Below are positions 27,101 to 37,209 of a stretch of DNA of 64,000 bases, piece by piece. A program made the translations under genes and the position numbers. Under the pieces are notes generated by a model that did not search any database, was not told where the DNA came from, and worked only from the letters and a program-made list of their open reading frames with translations. Each line of letters begins with the position of its first letter. Position 1 is the first letter of the stretch. Origin of the DNA: Arcuatula senhousia (taxonomy: Eukaryota; Mollusca; Bivalvia; Mytilida; Mytilidae); contig OZ020308.1 of NCBI GenBank assembly GCA_963971305.1, forward strand, positions 29,789,275-29,853,274. The letters are read 5' to 3'.

Positions 27101-30100
27101 AATTGTACTACTTTTAATCATTTTTAGTCAAAATCAGATGAAAAAATGTCGACCGATCCTTATTAAGGTCTTTCACGACTACGGTCGTAAAGACCTTCTA
27201 GCAATTCTTCTGATTATTATTATTATTATTATTTTCTTCCGCCACAAATTTTACTTTTTTGTTTCGCGACATATCATTTCAATACGTAAGGTAGTATACC
27301 GGTCATGAAAAACCAATTTAAAAATGAGTCCGCTTAGGGAAACTATTTTTATTTACGCAGTTATCTCCCCTAAAAAATTAAAGCATGTGTCGCATCTCCT
27401 CTTAAAATACAATAAAAACACAAAAATTAAAGCATGCAATGTAATAAGGAACTAATAAAGAGGTGAATAGGACAATTTCATAAATTTCAGACTACTTCCT
27501 GGTGAAAAATTAAGAGGCGAAAAGTGTCGCGACATAATAAATTGCTCAAAATGCAATTTTTAGCTTAACTACATATTATGATCTATTTTTTTCATAAATT
27601 TCCATATTTGAGTCAGGTTTTTTTAGTGCTAAACAGTTGTCTAATGTCTATTCTACCTATTTGACCCAAAAATGACCAAAAAATGCAGAACTATTAGACG
27701 CGATTGGATTTTTAAGAAATTTACACCGGTCTTTGGTACAGAGTAACCGTATGACCTTGACTGACTTTTCAAGGTCAAATCAACTTAATGACACTATTCC
27801 AACACATTTAAACCATTTAAGGGTCTCAGATATAAAAAATGAAAAAAATGAAAATTTATCCCCCCTTTTTCCCAAAAATGTGAAATTTGACATTTTTGCA
27901 CTAAAAGTGGTCAAAACATGTTAATTGTACTACTTTTAATCATTTTTAGTCAAAATCAGATGAAAAAATGTCGACCGGTCCTTATTAAGGTCTTTCACGA
28001 CTACGGTCGTAAAGACCTTCTAGCAATTCTTCTGATTATTATTATTATTATTATTCATCCGCCACAAATTCTACTTTTTTGTTTCGCGACATATCATTTC
28101 GATACTTAAGGTAGTATATCAGTCATGAAAAACAAATTTCAAATTTAGTCCGTTAAGCGAAACTATTTATAGTCACGGAGTTATCTCCCCTTACACCATA
28201 AAGTTTGTTGGTACATCTCCTCCTAAACTACAATACAAATAGAAAAAGGAAGGCATGCAAAGTGATGAGGGACTCATAAAGGTGCTTTATGGAACCATTT
28301 CATAAATGTTTAACCACTTCCTGTTAATGATTTTAAGAGTCGAAAAGTGTCGCGACATAATAAATTGCTCAAAATGCAATTTCAAGGTTAACTACATATT
28401 ATGATCTATTTTTCACATACTTTTCCATATTTGAGTCAGGTTTTTTTAGTGCTAAACAGTTGTCCAATGTCTAATCTACCTATTTAAACCAAAAAATGAC
28501 AAAAAATTGCTAAATTATTTGACGCGAATGGATTTTTAAGATATTTACACCGGTGTTAGGTACGGAGTAACCGTATGACCTTGACTGACTTTTCAAGGTC
28601 AAATCAACTTAATGACAATTTTTCAACACTTTTTTACTATTTAAGGGTCTCAGATATAAAAAATGAAAAAAATGAAAATTTATCCCCCCTTTTTCCCAAA
28701 AATGTGAAATTTGACATTTTTGCACTAAAAGTAGTCAAAACATGTTAATTGTACTACTTTTAATCATTTTTAGTCAAAATCAGATGAAAAAATGTCGACC
28801 GATCCTTATTAAGGTCTTTCACGACTACGGTCGTAAAGACCTTCTAGCAATTCTTCTGATTATTATTATTATTATTATTTTCTTCCGCCACAAATTTTAC
28901 TTTTTTGTTTCGCGACATATCATTTCAATACGTAAGGTAGTATACCGGTCATGAAAAACCAATTTAAAAATGAGTCCGCTTAGGGAAACTATTTTTATTT
29001 ACGCAGTTATCTCCCCTAAAAAATTAAAGCATGTGTCGCATCTCCTCTTAAACTACAATAAAAACACAAAAATTAAAGCATGCAATGTAATAAGGAACTA
29101 ATAAAGAGGTGAATAGGACAATTTCATAAATTTCAGACTACTTCCTGGTGAAAAATTAAGAGGCGAAAAGTGTCGCGACATAATAAATTGCTCAAAATGC
29201 AATTTTTAGCTTAACTACATATTATGATCTATTTTTTTCATAAATTTCCATATTTGAGTCAGGTTTTTTTAGTGCTAAACAGTTGTCTAATGTCTATTCT
29301 ACCTATTTGACCCAAAAATGACCAAAAAATGCAGAACTATTAGACGCGATTGGATTTTTAAGAAATTTACACCGGTCTTTGGTACAGAGTAACCGTATGA
29401 CCTTGACTGACTTTTCAAGGTCAAATCAACTTAATGACACTATTCCAACACATTTAAACCATTTAAGGGTCTCAGATATAAAAAATGAAAAAAATGAAAA
29501 TTTATCCCCCCTTTTTCCCAAAAATGTGAAATTTGACATTTTTGCACTAAAAGTGGTCAAAACATGTTAATTGTACTACTTTTAATCATTTTTAGTCAAA
29601 ATCAGATGAAAAAATGTCGACCGGTCCTTATTAAGGTCTTTCACGACTACGGTCGTAAAGACCTTCTAGCAATTCTTCTGATTATTATTATTATTATTAT
29701 TCATCCGCCACAAATTCTACTTTTTTGTTTCGCGACATATCATTTCGATACTTAAGGTAGTATATCAGTCATGAAAAACAAATTTAAAATTTAGTCCGTT
29801 AAGCGAAACTATTTATAGTCACGGAGTTATCTCCCCTTACACCATAAAGTTTGTTGGTACATCTCCTCCTAAACTACAATACAAATAGAAAAAGGAAGGC
29901 ATGCAAAGTGATGAGGGACTCATAAAGGTGCTTTATGGAACCATTTCATAAATGTTTAACCACTTCCTGTTAATGATTTTAAGAGTCGAAAAGTGTCGCG
30001 ACATAATAAATTGCTCAAAATGCAATTTCAAGGTTAACTACATATTATGATCTATTTTTCACATACTTTTCCATATTTGAGTCAGGTTTTTTTAGTGCTA

Positions 30101-30304
30101 AACAGTTGTCCAATGTCTAATCTACCTATTTAAACCAAAAAATGACAAAAAATTGCTAAATTATTTGACGCGAATGGATTTTTAAGATATTTACACCGGT
30201 GTTAGGTACGGAGTAACCGTATGACCTTGACTGACTTTTCAAGGTCAAATCAACTTAATGACAATTTTCCAACACTTTTTTACTATTTAAGGGTCTCAGA
30301 TATA
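18111..30304 (+). repeat. Satellite array 2: seven 1646-bp dimers plus a partial monomer
   Basis: A monomers start at 18111, 19757, 21403, 23049, 24695, 26341, 27987 and 29633; B monomers at 18935, 20581, 22227, 23873, 25519, 27165 and 28811. Rare variants mark individual units: TTGCTTAATT in the A at 19757, CTTAAAATAC in the B at 27165, AAATTTAAAATTTAG in the A at 29633. The last A departs from the consensus about 670 bp in, at about 30305, and continues into non-satellite sequence. This suggests the array grew inside one element and the final monomer is still joined to that element's original downstream part. Confidence 0.93.
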
Positions 30305-30540
30305 ATAAATAAGAAAAAAAAGTTTGTTTTTATTTGGATATCTTTAGTCTCTTTTTATGAGGACATGCGTAAGGAAAATAACTCCTTTGCTTAATCAGGT
30401 GTTATTGACTTTCTTTGCTTCATTTTAGGTACAGGTTTAAGCTGTAAGTTATCACATAAGCGATAAAGCAAATTTAAATAAAGACCACTGAACATCTGTG
30501 AACGATATATGGTAGTTTTAAAAAGAACTATATTATTGGA

Positions 30541-30750
30541 CAACGAAAAACAAAGGGGCGATAACTCAATCTGGTAACTAGAGACTACGTCAAAAACTAT
30601 CCGAAAAATATGAATTTTTGTTTAAGTGGAAATGCCAAGACATATGATTGTTTTCTGTTTGTTTTCTGCTTGGTGTGTGGTTAAAAGTAGTATCTAGTTG
30701 TTGCATCAAATAAATAATTTTTAAAAATAATATTGAAGAGAAACAGAATT
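30541..30750 (+). repeat. Diverged direct repeat, second copy at 31823-32010
   Basis: Both copies share AAACAAAGGGGCGATAA, CTGGTAAC, AATGCCAAGACA or AACGCCAAGACA, ATTGTTTxCTGTTTG, GGTTAAAAGTA and GTTxTTGCAT in the same order. A second shared block, TACAAATCACGAATCAAA to GAAAGACATTAA, lies at about 31350-31425 and 32450-32508. So roughly 0.9 kb appears twice, with the long inverted repeat between the copies or inserted in one of them. Confidence 0.6.
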
Positions 30751-31428
30751 CATCTGAATTTTGTGATTAAAAATAGCTATTGAAAGGATAAACGGCCCCA
30801 TTTGTACACCTAAACAACTGTTTGTTATGTATTTTATAACTCTTTTTTCAATGTATTTGTGCTTTCATTTAATACGAGTATTCTGTTTGTAAATAGTTGA
30901 TTTAAACACATGATTAGAAATTGTTTCCCTTTATTATCATTTTTAAATTAGAAAATCTTTCCATTTTTAATTTTGAGTGTGTATTTATACATACTTTAAG
31001 GGAAGTTAATACAGAGTAATATAACAATATAACATGTCAAAACAATCTGATTTTGTTAGTTGGTTTGCAAAATTTGTATTAGCCTAATACCATTAATATT
31101 CTCATGTCTTTTTTTCCAAAGTATTGAACTAGACTATTTTACATCGTAGTTGTTAATCTTCTTTGATCAGAACCTTTTTAAATCCGAATTTTAGGAGTAG
31201 GATTATAAGGGACTGAAGAGAACTGATATGTTCATGGCAACAGCGTTTATCTTTTAACTTGAATGGAAAATTAATTCACATTAATAGTTTCAATTCGACG
31301 TTTCGACTAACTGCAATAAAGCTTTATTAAAATGTATCGCTAAAACATGAAGTACAAATCACGAATCAAATGATGTATGTCTGAAGAAAACGAAAAAGGA
31401 ACATCATGACGAAAGACATTAATAAAGT

Positions 31429-31446
31429 GAGTGAGTGAGTGAGTGA
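31429..31446. repeat. GTGA microsatellite at the edge of the inverted repeat
   Basis: Four GTGA repeats followed by GTTGGTGTTTTACGC. The combination of a GTGA/GAGT run and GTGTTTTACGC is a widespread signature of molluscan dispersed repeats (recalled knowledge, not searched). Confidence 0.7.
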
Positions 31447-32386
31447 GTTGGTGTTTTACGCTCTTGCAACGCTATATAGCTTATTTAAAGGCCATGAACA
31501 TGAACAAGATTATAAAATGAACATGAAATGATGATGATAAATGAAAGCTGGGGGTAGGGTGGTAAACAAAGATAGACTAAATTTTGAAGACACACAGGAA
31601 AAGGGGAAATAGAAAATAATGAGATGTGGAATAAGTGTACGCGACAAAACCCACAGTTAAACGGCAATTTAGAAAAACCACAATGGACATGGCGGGTAGG
31701 GACTATAGATTTAGCCTAAATGGTGCACTACTTGGCGTTACAAAAGGGGCCCTTTTACGTGCATGAAGTGTGGCACTTTCCTCACACATTGGCGCACTAT
31801 GGTCAGCGGTCAGGTTTTCGGTAACGGTAAACAAAGGGGCGATAATTTATTCTGGTAACCTGAAATTACGCCTAAAACTAGCCAAAAATATATTGTTTTG
31901 TCTTAGTGGTAACGCCAAGACAAATAATTGTTTCTGTTTGTTTATGGTTGTTATGGTTAAAAGTAATATCAAGTTATTGCATTTAATATTTGTTTTTTAG
32001 AATATCATTGAAAAAGTAAACTAATAAACTCCTTCCTATTATCTCCTATGCTAAGAAGGATGCGCAGTGTGGTCCTCGTCCGCGGGGGTTTTCAGGTATA
32101 TAATAGTGGGCCATCATGTGTGGAGAGTGCTACGCTTCATGCAAGTAAAAGACCCCTATGTGGACCGCGAAGTTGTGCATCACATAGATTAAATTTTTCG
32201 TTCCTACACACCTCTCCCTTTTTCCTGTGGTTCTTCAAAATTTACTATCCTTTGTTTCATACACCATCCCCATATTTCATCTATCTTCATCGTTTCATGT
32301 TCATTTTATCATTCTTTTCATGTTCATCGCCTTTGAATAACCTATATGGCGTTGCAAGGGCGTAAAACACCAACTCGCTCAGTCAC
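31430..32386. repeat. Long inverted repeat with GTTGGTGTTTTACGC ends
   Basis: The left end reads GAGTTGGTGTTTTACGC then TTGCAACGCTATATAG. The right end, read in reverse complement, gives GAGTTGGTGTTTTACGC then TTGCAACGCCATATAG. Similarity continues inward: ATGAACATGAA, ATAAAATGAACATGAAA, TAAATTTTGAAGA, CACAGGAAAA, and TTTTAC followed by TGCATGAAG. The arms are roughly 330-400 bp around a centre near 31830-32050. Probably a palindromic non-autonomous DNA element. No transposase is encoded and the target-site duplication is not clear. Confidence 0.65.
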
Positions 32387-32946
32387 ATATACACACCAAC
32401 GTTACTTAACCGTTTTAATTTAAAGCAATTAAGCTTAAATTAACATTGAAATACAAATCACGAATCAAAAGGCGCATGTCTGAAACAACATAACGAAAGA
32501 CATTAACAAATAAAATTGCAAGTATAAAAACGAGCTCACAATGAAATATAAAGCCTACAAATCCTTTAAAGATGTAAATTGGTTTATCATGTAAGCAATT
32601 TTGGCATCAAACACCTACCTTGACTGATTTAGTTATTTTATAAATTATTCAAAGTTCCTGTATTTATCAAGAAAGCTGTTTCGTTTTGTTAGCAAGAACT
32701 TTCTAGAGGTATATATGAAAATCCCCATGATAACTTAAAAATGTAACTCATATTTTGTAGTGTTCAAATTGTTTTGAAAGTGTAATAGTGTTGCTCTTTA
32801 AAAATTAACAAAAAAAATAAAATAAACCTAATGTCTCTTAAACAATCAAAAAGTACAAACATCTCATAATCAACATATACATTTTACTGATTAATGTAAA
32901 ACAATTTAAACATAACAGATGAATAAAAAAAATGTAAACGTGCCTC

Positions 32947-32991
32947 CGTGAAAGACCTTAGCAATTGTTTACGAAACAATTGTCCTCCTAG
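32947..32991 (+). mobile_element. F-class tail closing the satellite-bearing element
   Basis: CGTGAAAGACCTT is the exact reverse complement of the satellite monomer head. It is followed by a hairpin (CAATTGTTT, ACG, AAACAATTG) and terminal CTAG at 32988-32991, then TTATTATT. Confidence 0.7.
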
Positions 32992-33003
32992 TTATTATTA
33001 TTA

Positions 33004-33497
33004 TTCTTTTTTTTCTTACGGACATGAACTTGTCTGCACCACATCTCATAAAACTACTTAATGGATCTTCATGAAACTTTGTATGTTGGTAGAGGGGGTC
33101 TCAAAGGTGGGAATGCAAAAATCAGAATTTTCAAAATGGCTGCCGTTTCCATGGAAACAATTAAAGGTCATAATATAGGACATTGCGATATCTCGGTTAT
33201 CTAGGTGTGCAGGGTTCTGAAATTTTGCAGGTTAATAGAGAAAAAGAAGCTCTTTAATAATACGAAAAAGATTTTGAAGCGATATTTACGGTTTTCGAGT
33301 TATTCACGAAAATGTGATTTTTCGGTCCCAAAAATGGGAAAATTGCCAAAATGCTAACATTTCAACAAAATATGGTTTCTAGGGGTTTAAAATGATTGCG
33401 AAATAGGGTGCAATGTCAAAATTTATGCAAAAGTGACAGTATGCGTACGTTTGGGAGATATTTTTGTGTTGGGCATCCCCAACACAGTCAACACTAG
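33004..33497 (+). mobile_element. P-body element, T-class tail
   Basis: Starts CTTTTTTTTCTTACGGACATG then AACTTGTC. The body has TTCATGAAACTTTGTATG, AAAATGGCTGCCGTTTCC, ATATAGGACATTGCGATATC and TTTACGGTTTTCGAG. The tail has GTTTGGGAGATAT, hairpin GTGTTGGG/CCCAACAC and CTAG at 33494-33497. Its most likely head is the T head at 5935, on the far side of the satellite. Confidence 0.68.
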
Positions 33498-33723
33498 AAA
33501 GTTTGGAGACATATTGTTTTTACTCTGTTTCTTCTTATTATTATTAAGTCGCCCAAAACAAAGTTTGGGAGACTTATTGTTTTTGCACTGTTTCTTATTA
33601 TTATATCTCCCAAACACTATGTTTGGGAGATATATTGTTTTTACTCTGTTTCTTCTTATTATATCTCCCAAACACTATGTTTGGGAGATATATTGTTTTT
33701 ACTCTGTTTCTTATTATTATTAT
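33498..33723 (+). mobile_element. Head stack: half M, C, T, T
   Basis: CTAG at 33497 runs directly into AAAGTTTGGAGACAT, the right half of an M-class head, with no TTA spacer. A C-class head at 33546 and T-class heads at 33603 and 33661 follow, each with its leader and (TTA)n. The half head marks a deletion or recombination junction. Confidence 0.65.
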
Positions 33724-34216
33724 TCTTTTTTTTTCTTCCGGACATGAACGTGTCCGGACTGGTTCTCAAAAACTACTAAATGGATCTTCATGAAACTTTG
33801 TATGTTGGTAGAGGGGGTCTCAAAGGTGGGAATGCAAAAATCAGAATTTTCAAAATGGCTGCCATTTCCATGGAAATAATATAAGGTCATAATATAGGAC
33901 ATTGTGATATCTTGGTAACCTAGGTGCGCAGGGTTCTGAAATTTTGCAGGTTAATAGAGCAAAAGGAGCTCTTTAATAATACGAAAAAAAATTTCGAAGC
34001 GATATTTACGGTTTTCGAGTTATTCACGAAAATGTGATTTTACGGTCCCAAAAATGGGAAAATTGTCAAAATGCTACGATTTCGACAAAATTTTGTATCT
34101 AGGTATTTCAAATGATGGTGAGTTAGGATGCGATGTCAAAATTTATGCAAGAGTGACAATATGCGTACGTTTGGGAGATATTTTTGTGTTGGGCATCCCC
34201 AACACAGTCAGCACTA
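33724..34216 (+). mobile_element. P-body element, T-class tail
   Basis: Begins CTTCCGGACATGAACG then TGTCCGG, a perfect small hairpin. Ends GGGAGATAT, hairpin GTGTTGGG/CCCAACAC and CTAG at 34213-34216. It pairs with the T head at 33661. Confidence 0.72.
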
Positions 34217-34228
34217 GTTATTATTATT

Positions 34229-34724
34229 TTTCTTTTTTTTCTTCCGGACATGAACTTGTCTGCACCGTATCTCATAAAACTACTTGATGGATCTTCATGA
34301 AACTATGTATGTTGGTAGAGGGAGTCTCAAAGGTGGGAATGCAAAAATCAGAATTTTCAAAATGGCTGCCGTTTCCATGGAAACAATTAAAGGTAATAAT
34401 ATAGGACATTGCGATATCTCGGTTACCTAGGTGCGCAGGGTTCTGAAATTTTGCAGGTTAATAGAGCGAAAGGAGCTCTTTAATAATACGAAAAAAAATT
34501 TCGAAGCGATATTTACGGTTTTCGAGTTATTCACGAAAATGTGATTTTTCGGTCCCAAAAATGGGAAAATTGTCAAAATGCTACGATTTCGACAAAATAT
34601 GGTATCCAGAGGTTTCAAATGATGGCAAGTTAGGTTGCGATGTCAAAATTTATGCAAAAGAGACAGTATGCGTACGTTTGGGAGATATTTTTGTGTTGGG
34701 CATCCCTAACACAGTCAACACTAG
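34229..34724 (+). mobile_element. P-body element, T-class tail
   Basis: Same body as its neighbours (GTTTCCATGGAAAC, TCTTTAATAATACG), with a T-class tail and CTAG at 34721-34724. No adjacent head; it pairs with the head at 33603. Confidence 0.72.
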
Positions 34725-34737
34725 TTATTATTATTAT

Positions 34738-35233
34738 TCTTTTTCTTCTTCCGGACATGAACTTGTCCGAGCCACATCTCATAGAAGGACTTGATGGATC
34801 TTCATGACATTGTGTATGGTGGTAAGGTGGGTCCCAAAGTTAGTAATAGGCTAATCGGAATTTTCAAAATGGCCGCCGTTTCCATGGAAACAGCAAAAGG
34901 TTATAATATGGGACATTGAGATATCTCGGTTACCTAGGTGCTCAGGGTTCTGAAATTTTGTAGGTTAATAGAACAAAAGGAGCTCTTTAATAATACGAAA
35001 AAAAAAATTCGAAGCGATATTTACGGTTTTCGAGTTATTCACGAAAATGTGATTTTTCGGAACCCAAAAATGGGAAAATTGTCAAAATACTACGATTTCC
35101 ACAAAATTTGGTATCTAGAAGTTTCAAATGATAGCGAGTTTGGTTGCCATGTCAAAATTAATGCAAGAGTGACAATATGCGTACGTTTGGGAGATATTTT
35201 TGTGTTGGGCATCCCCAACACAGTCAACACTAG
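34738..35233 (+). mobile_element. P-body element, T-class tail
   Basis: P body with GGTAAGGTGGGTCCCAAAG and AAAATGGCCGCCGTTTCC; T-class tail ending CTAG at 35230-35233. By tail counting it pairs with the T head at 5881, which would make it the outermost element around the satellite. Confidence 0.68.
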
Positions 35234-35238
35234 TTATT

Positions 35239-35905
35239 ATGTCTCCCAAACGAAAGTTTGGAGACATATTGTTTTTACTCCGTTTCTTATTATTATTTTT
35301 ATTATTATTATTCTTTTTCTTCTTTCTCCGCGGCATGAAACTGTCCATGCGAGTTCTCAGAAATTGCTTGACGGATTTGCACGAAACATTGTATGATGGT
35401 AAATGAGTCTTTGAAGTAAATCCTAACCTATTCGGAATTTCCAAGATGGCCGCCATTTTCAAAATGGCCGCCATTACATAAGGGTACCCCAAAACTATCT
35501 CAAAAACTACTAGACGGATTTCGACCAAATTTGGACGTTCATTGACAAAATTAAAATGGACTTGATTGGTGAAAAAAAAATTCAAGATGGCCGCCATTTT
35601 CAAAATGGCTGCCACTGAAAATAGGCAAAATTTAAAAATGTCAACCGATTTGCATGAAACTAAGTATATTAACAGAATAGGGTAAGGCGACCTCAAATCT
35701 GTAAATAAAATTTTCAAGATGGCCGCCATTTCAAAATGGCCGCCATCCAAAGTTGTAAAAATTGACCAATTTCAACCAATGCTTCAATTTCAACAAAATT
35801 TTGTATCTAGAGGTTTTTATGAATGGTGAAATAGAATACGGTGTCAAAAATGCGTTCGTTTGGGAGACATTTTGTGTTGGGCATCCCCAACACAGTCAGC
35901 ACTTG
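35239..35905 (+). mobile_element. Complete Q-body element with adjacent M-class head
   Basis: Head ATGTCTCCCAAACG/AAAGTTTGGAGACAT, leader, (TTA)n with ATTT interruptions, then a body from about 35312 (CTTTCTCCGCGGCATGAAAC). It contains four pairs of AAGATGGCCGCCATTTT-like motifs, each spaced about 110-130 bp. The tail is CGTTTGGGAGACAT, hairpin GTGTTGGG/CCCAACAC and CTTG. An uninterrupted copy with all parts in order; its close relative is at 52032-52690. Confidence 0.78.
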
Positions 35906-35910
35906 TTATT

Positions 35911-36045
35911 ATGTCCCCGAACACGAAGTGTCGGGGACATATTGTTTTTGCTCGGTTTCTTATTATTAAGTCGCCCAAAACAAAGTTTGGGAGACTTATT
36001 GTTTTTGCACCGTTTCTTATTATTATTATTATTCTTATTATTATT
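35911..36045 (+). mobile_element. Head stack: G then C
   Basis: G-class head at 35911 and C-class head at 35968. The C head pairs with the R tail at 36488. The G head pairs, after all intervening elements close, with the S tail at 43338. Confidence 0.68.
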
Positions 36046-36488
36046 CTTCTGATTCTTTATCGAGAATTTGTCCTCCCTAATACAAGAAAACGATCCAAGG
36101 AAATTGAATAACACTTGTGAGATTGGATAGTGGGTCACTCAAAGTTGTGTAATGCACTTTTAAAATTTTCAAGATGGCCGCCGTTTCAAAATGGCGGCCA
36201 TCGGAAAAAGTGGGCGGAAATTTTTTTTTCATCGGATCGTCTTGAAAATTGGTCATCTGGGTAAAGCGGGTATGCTGAGCTCAAATCTGCGACCGGATTT
36301 GGAATCCGACTTGCGGTTTCAAAATGGCGGCCATTTTACTACACCCGCCCCCCTAAAAACGTCAACTTTGTCCGATTTCCACGAAATTTGATGTCTAGGC
36401 TTATTTTGATGCACTGATTTGATTGGAACTCTATCCAAGGCGATTTTGGGCAACTTGTGTGTTGGCATCCCAACACAATTATACCTAG
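36046..36488 (+). mobile_element. R-body element, C-class tail
   Basis: Starts CTTCTGATTCTTTATCGAGA then ATTTGTCCTCC. The body has AAGATGGCCGCCGTTTC, AAATGGCGGCCATCGG, TGCTGAGCTCAAATCTG and CACCCGCCCC. The tail is GATTTTGGGCAACTT, hairpin GTGTTGG/CCCAACAC and CTAG at 36485-36488. A short family of about 440 bp. Confidence 0.75.
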
Positions 36489-36499
36489 TTATTATTATT

Positions 36500-36614
36500 A
36501 TGTCCCCGAACACGAAGTGTCGGGGACATATTGTTTTTGCTCGGTTTCTTATTATTATTATTATTATGTCCCCGAACACGAAGTGTCGGGGACATATTGT
36601 TTTTGCTCGGTTTC

Positions 36615-36654
<40 letters not shown>

Positions 36655-36717
36655 GTCTCCCGAACGAAAGTTTGGAGACATATTGTTTTTACTCTGTTTC
36701 TTCTTATTATTATTATT
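36500..36717 (+). mobile_element. Head stack: G, G, M
   Basis: G heads at 36500 and 36566, then a long (TTA)n and an M head at 36653 (ATGTCTCCCGAACG). Their tails follow in reverse order: M at 37194, G at 38116, G at 41056. This is one of the clearest examples of the nesting rule. Confidence 0.72.
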
Positions 36718-37194
36718 CTTTTTCTTCTTTCTCCCCGCCATGAACTTGTCCAATAGTTTTCTCTCAAACGCATAGGGGGATTTGCATGAAACATTGTAGG
36801 AAAGTAGATCGGTTACTGAAGTTGTTGACGGACTTTTAAAAAATTTCAAAATGGCCGCCGTTTCCGTGTAATTGGCGAAAGTTCATAATATAGGACATTG
36901 CAATATCTCGGTAACCTAGGTGCGTAGGAGGCTGAAATTTTGTAGGTGAATAGAGCAAAAGGAGCTCTTCAATAATACGAAAAAAAAATTTGAAGCGATA
37001 TTTGCAGTTTTCGAGTTATTAGCGAAAATGTGATTTTTCGGGCCCAAAAATGCGAAAATCGTCAAAATGCTTCGATTTCGACAAAATTTTGTATCTTGGG
37101 GTTTTAATAGATGGCGAATCATAATACGAGGTCAAAAGTGGGTTCGTTTGGGAGACATTTTTGTGTTGGGCATCCCCAATACAGTCAGCACTTG
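36718..37194 (+). mobile_element. Q-prime-body element, M-class tail
   Basis: CTTTCTCCCCGCCATGAAC then TTGTCC. The body shares GTTCATAATATAGGACATT and TTTTCGAGTTAT with P. Tail CGTTTGGGAGACAT, hairpin, CTTG at 37191-37194. Confidence 0.72.
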
Positions 37195-37209
37195 TTATTA
37201 TTATTATTA

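Larger units (their letters stand above)
16449..27194 (+). repeat. Second copy of the 4332-16448 segment
   Basis: From 16450 the sequence repeats 4332 onward at a constant offset of 12118 up to the gap, and of 10746 after it. No difference was noticed in the parts compared by eye. The junction is abrupt: array 1 reads GTAAAGAC (16441-16448), then TTTTTAATGAAAATTGG instead of CTTCTAGCAATTC. The copied segment includes parts of two S elements, two T heads and six dimers of satellite. It may be a real tandem duplication or an assembly redundancy. Confidence 0.85.
30305..32946 (+). mobile_element. Distal part of the F-class element that hosts the satellite
   Basis: AT-rich, non-satellite sequence between the last monomer and the F-class tail. 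It contains a direct repeat pair, a long inverted repeat and a GTGA microsatellite, listed separately. No convincing ORF. Assigning it to the same element rests on the satellite head (AAGGTCTTTCACG) being the exact reverse complement of the tail CGTGAAAGACCTT at 32947-32959. Outside the listed repeats I see nothing identifiable. Confidence 0.5.

Noticed and set aside
6748..29755. Recurring ORFs of 63 and 70 codons every 1646 bp
   Set aside because: They are frames of the satellite monomers and run through the TTA tract (poly-isoleucine). Their recurrence reflects DNA repetition; nothing indicates coding selection.
5993..30304. CRISPR-like array of regular repeats
   Set aside because: Repeat units are over 800 bp, there are no unique spacers of 25-40 bp, no cas genes, and the sequence is eukaryotic.
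35124..35750. 208-residue minus-strand ORF with MAAILKMAAILE repeats
   Set aside because: It runs across a T tail, an M head, the TTA tract and the Q minisatellite. The MAAILKM motif is just the AAAATGGCCGCC repeat translated, and it appears in many frames.
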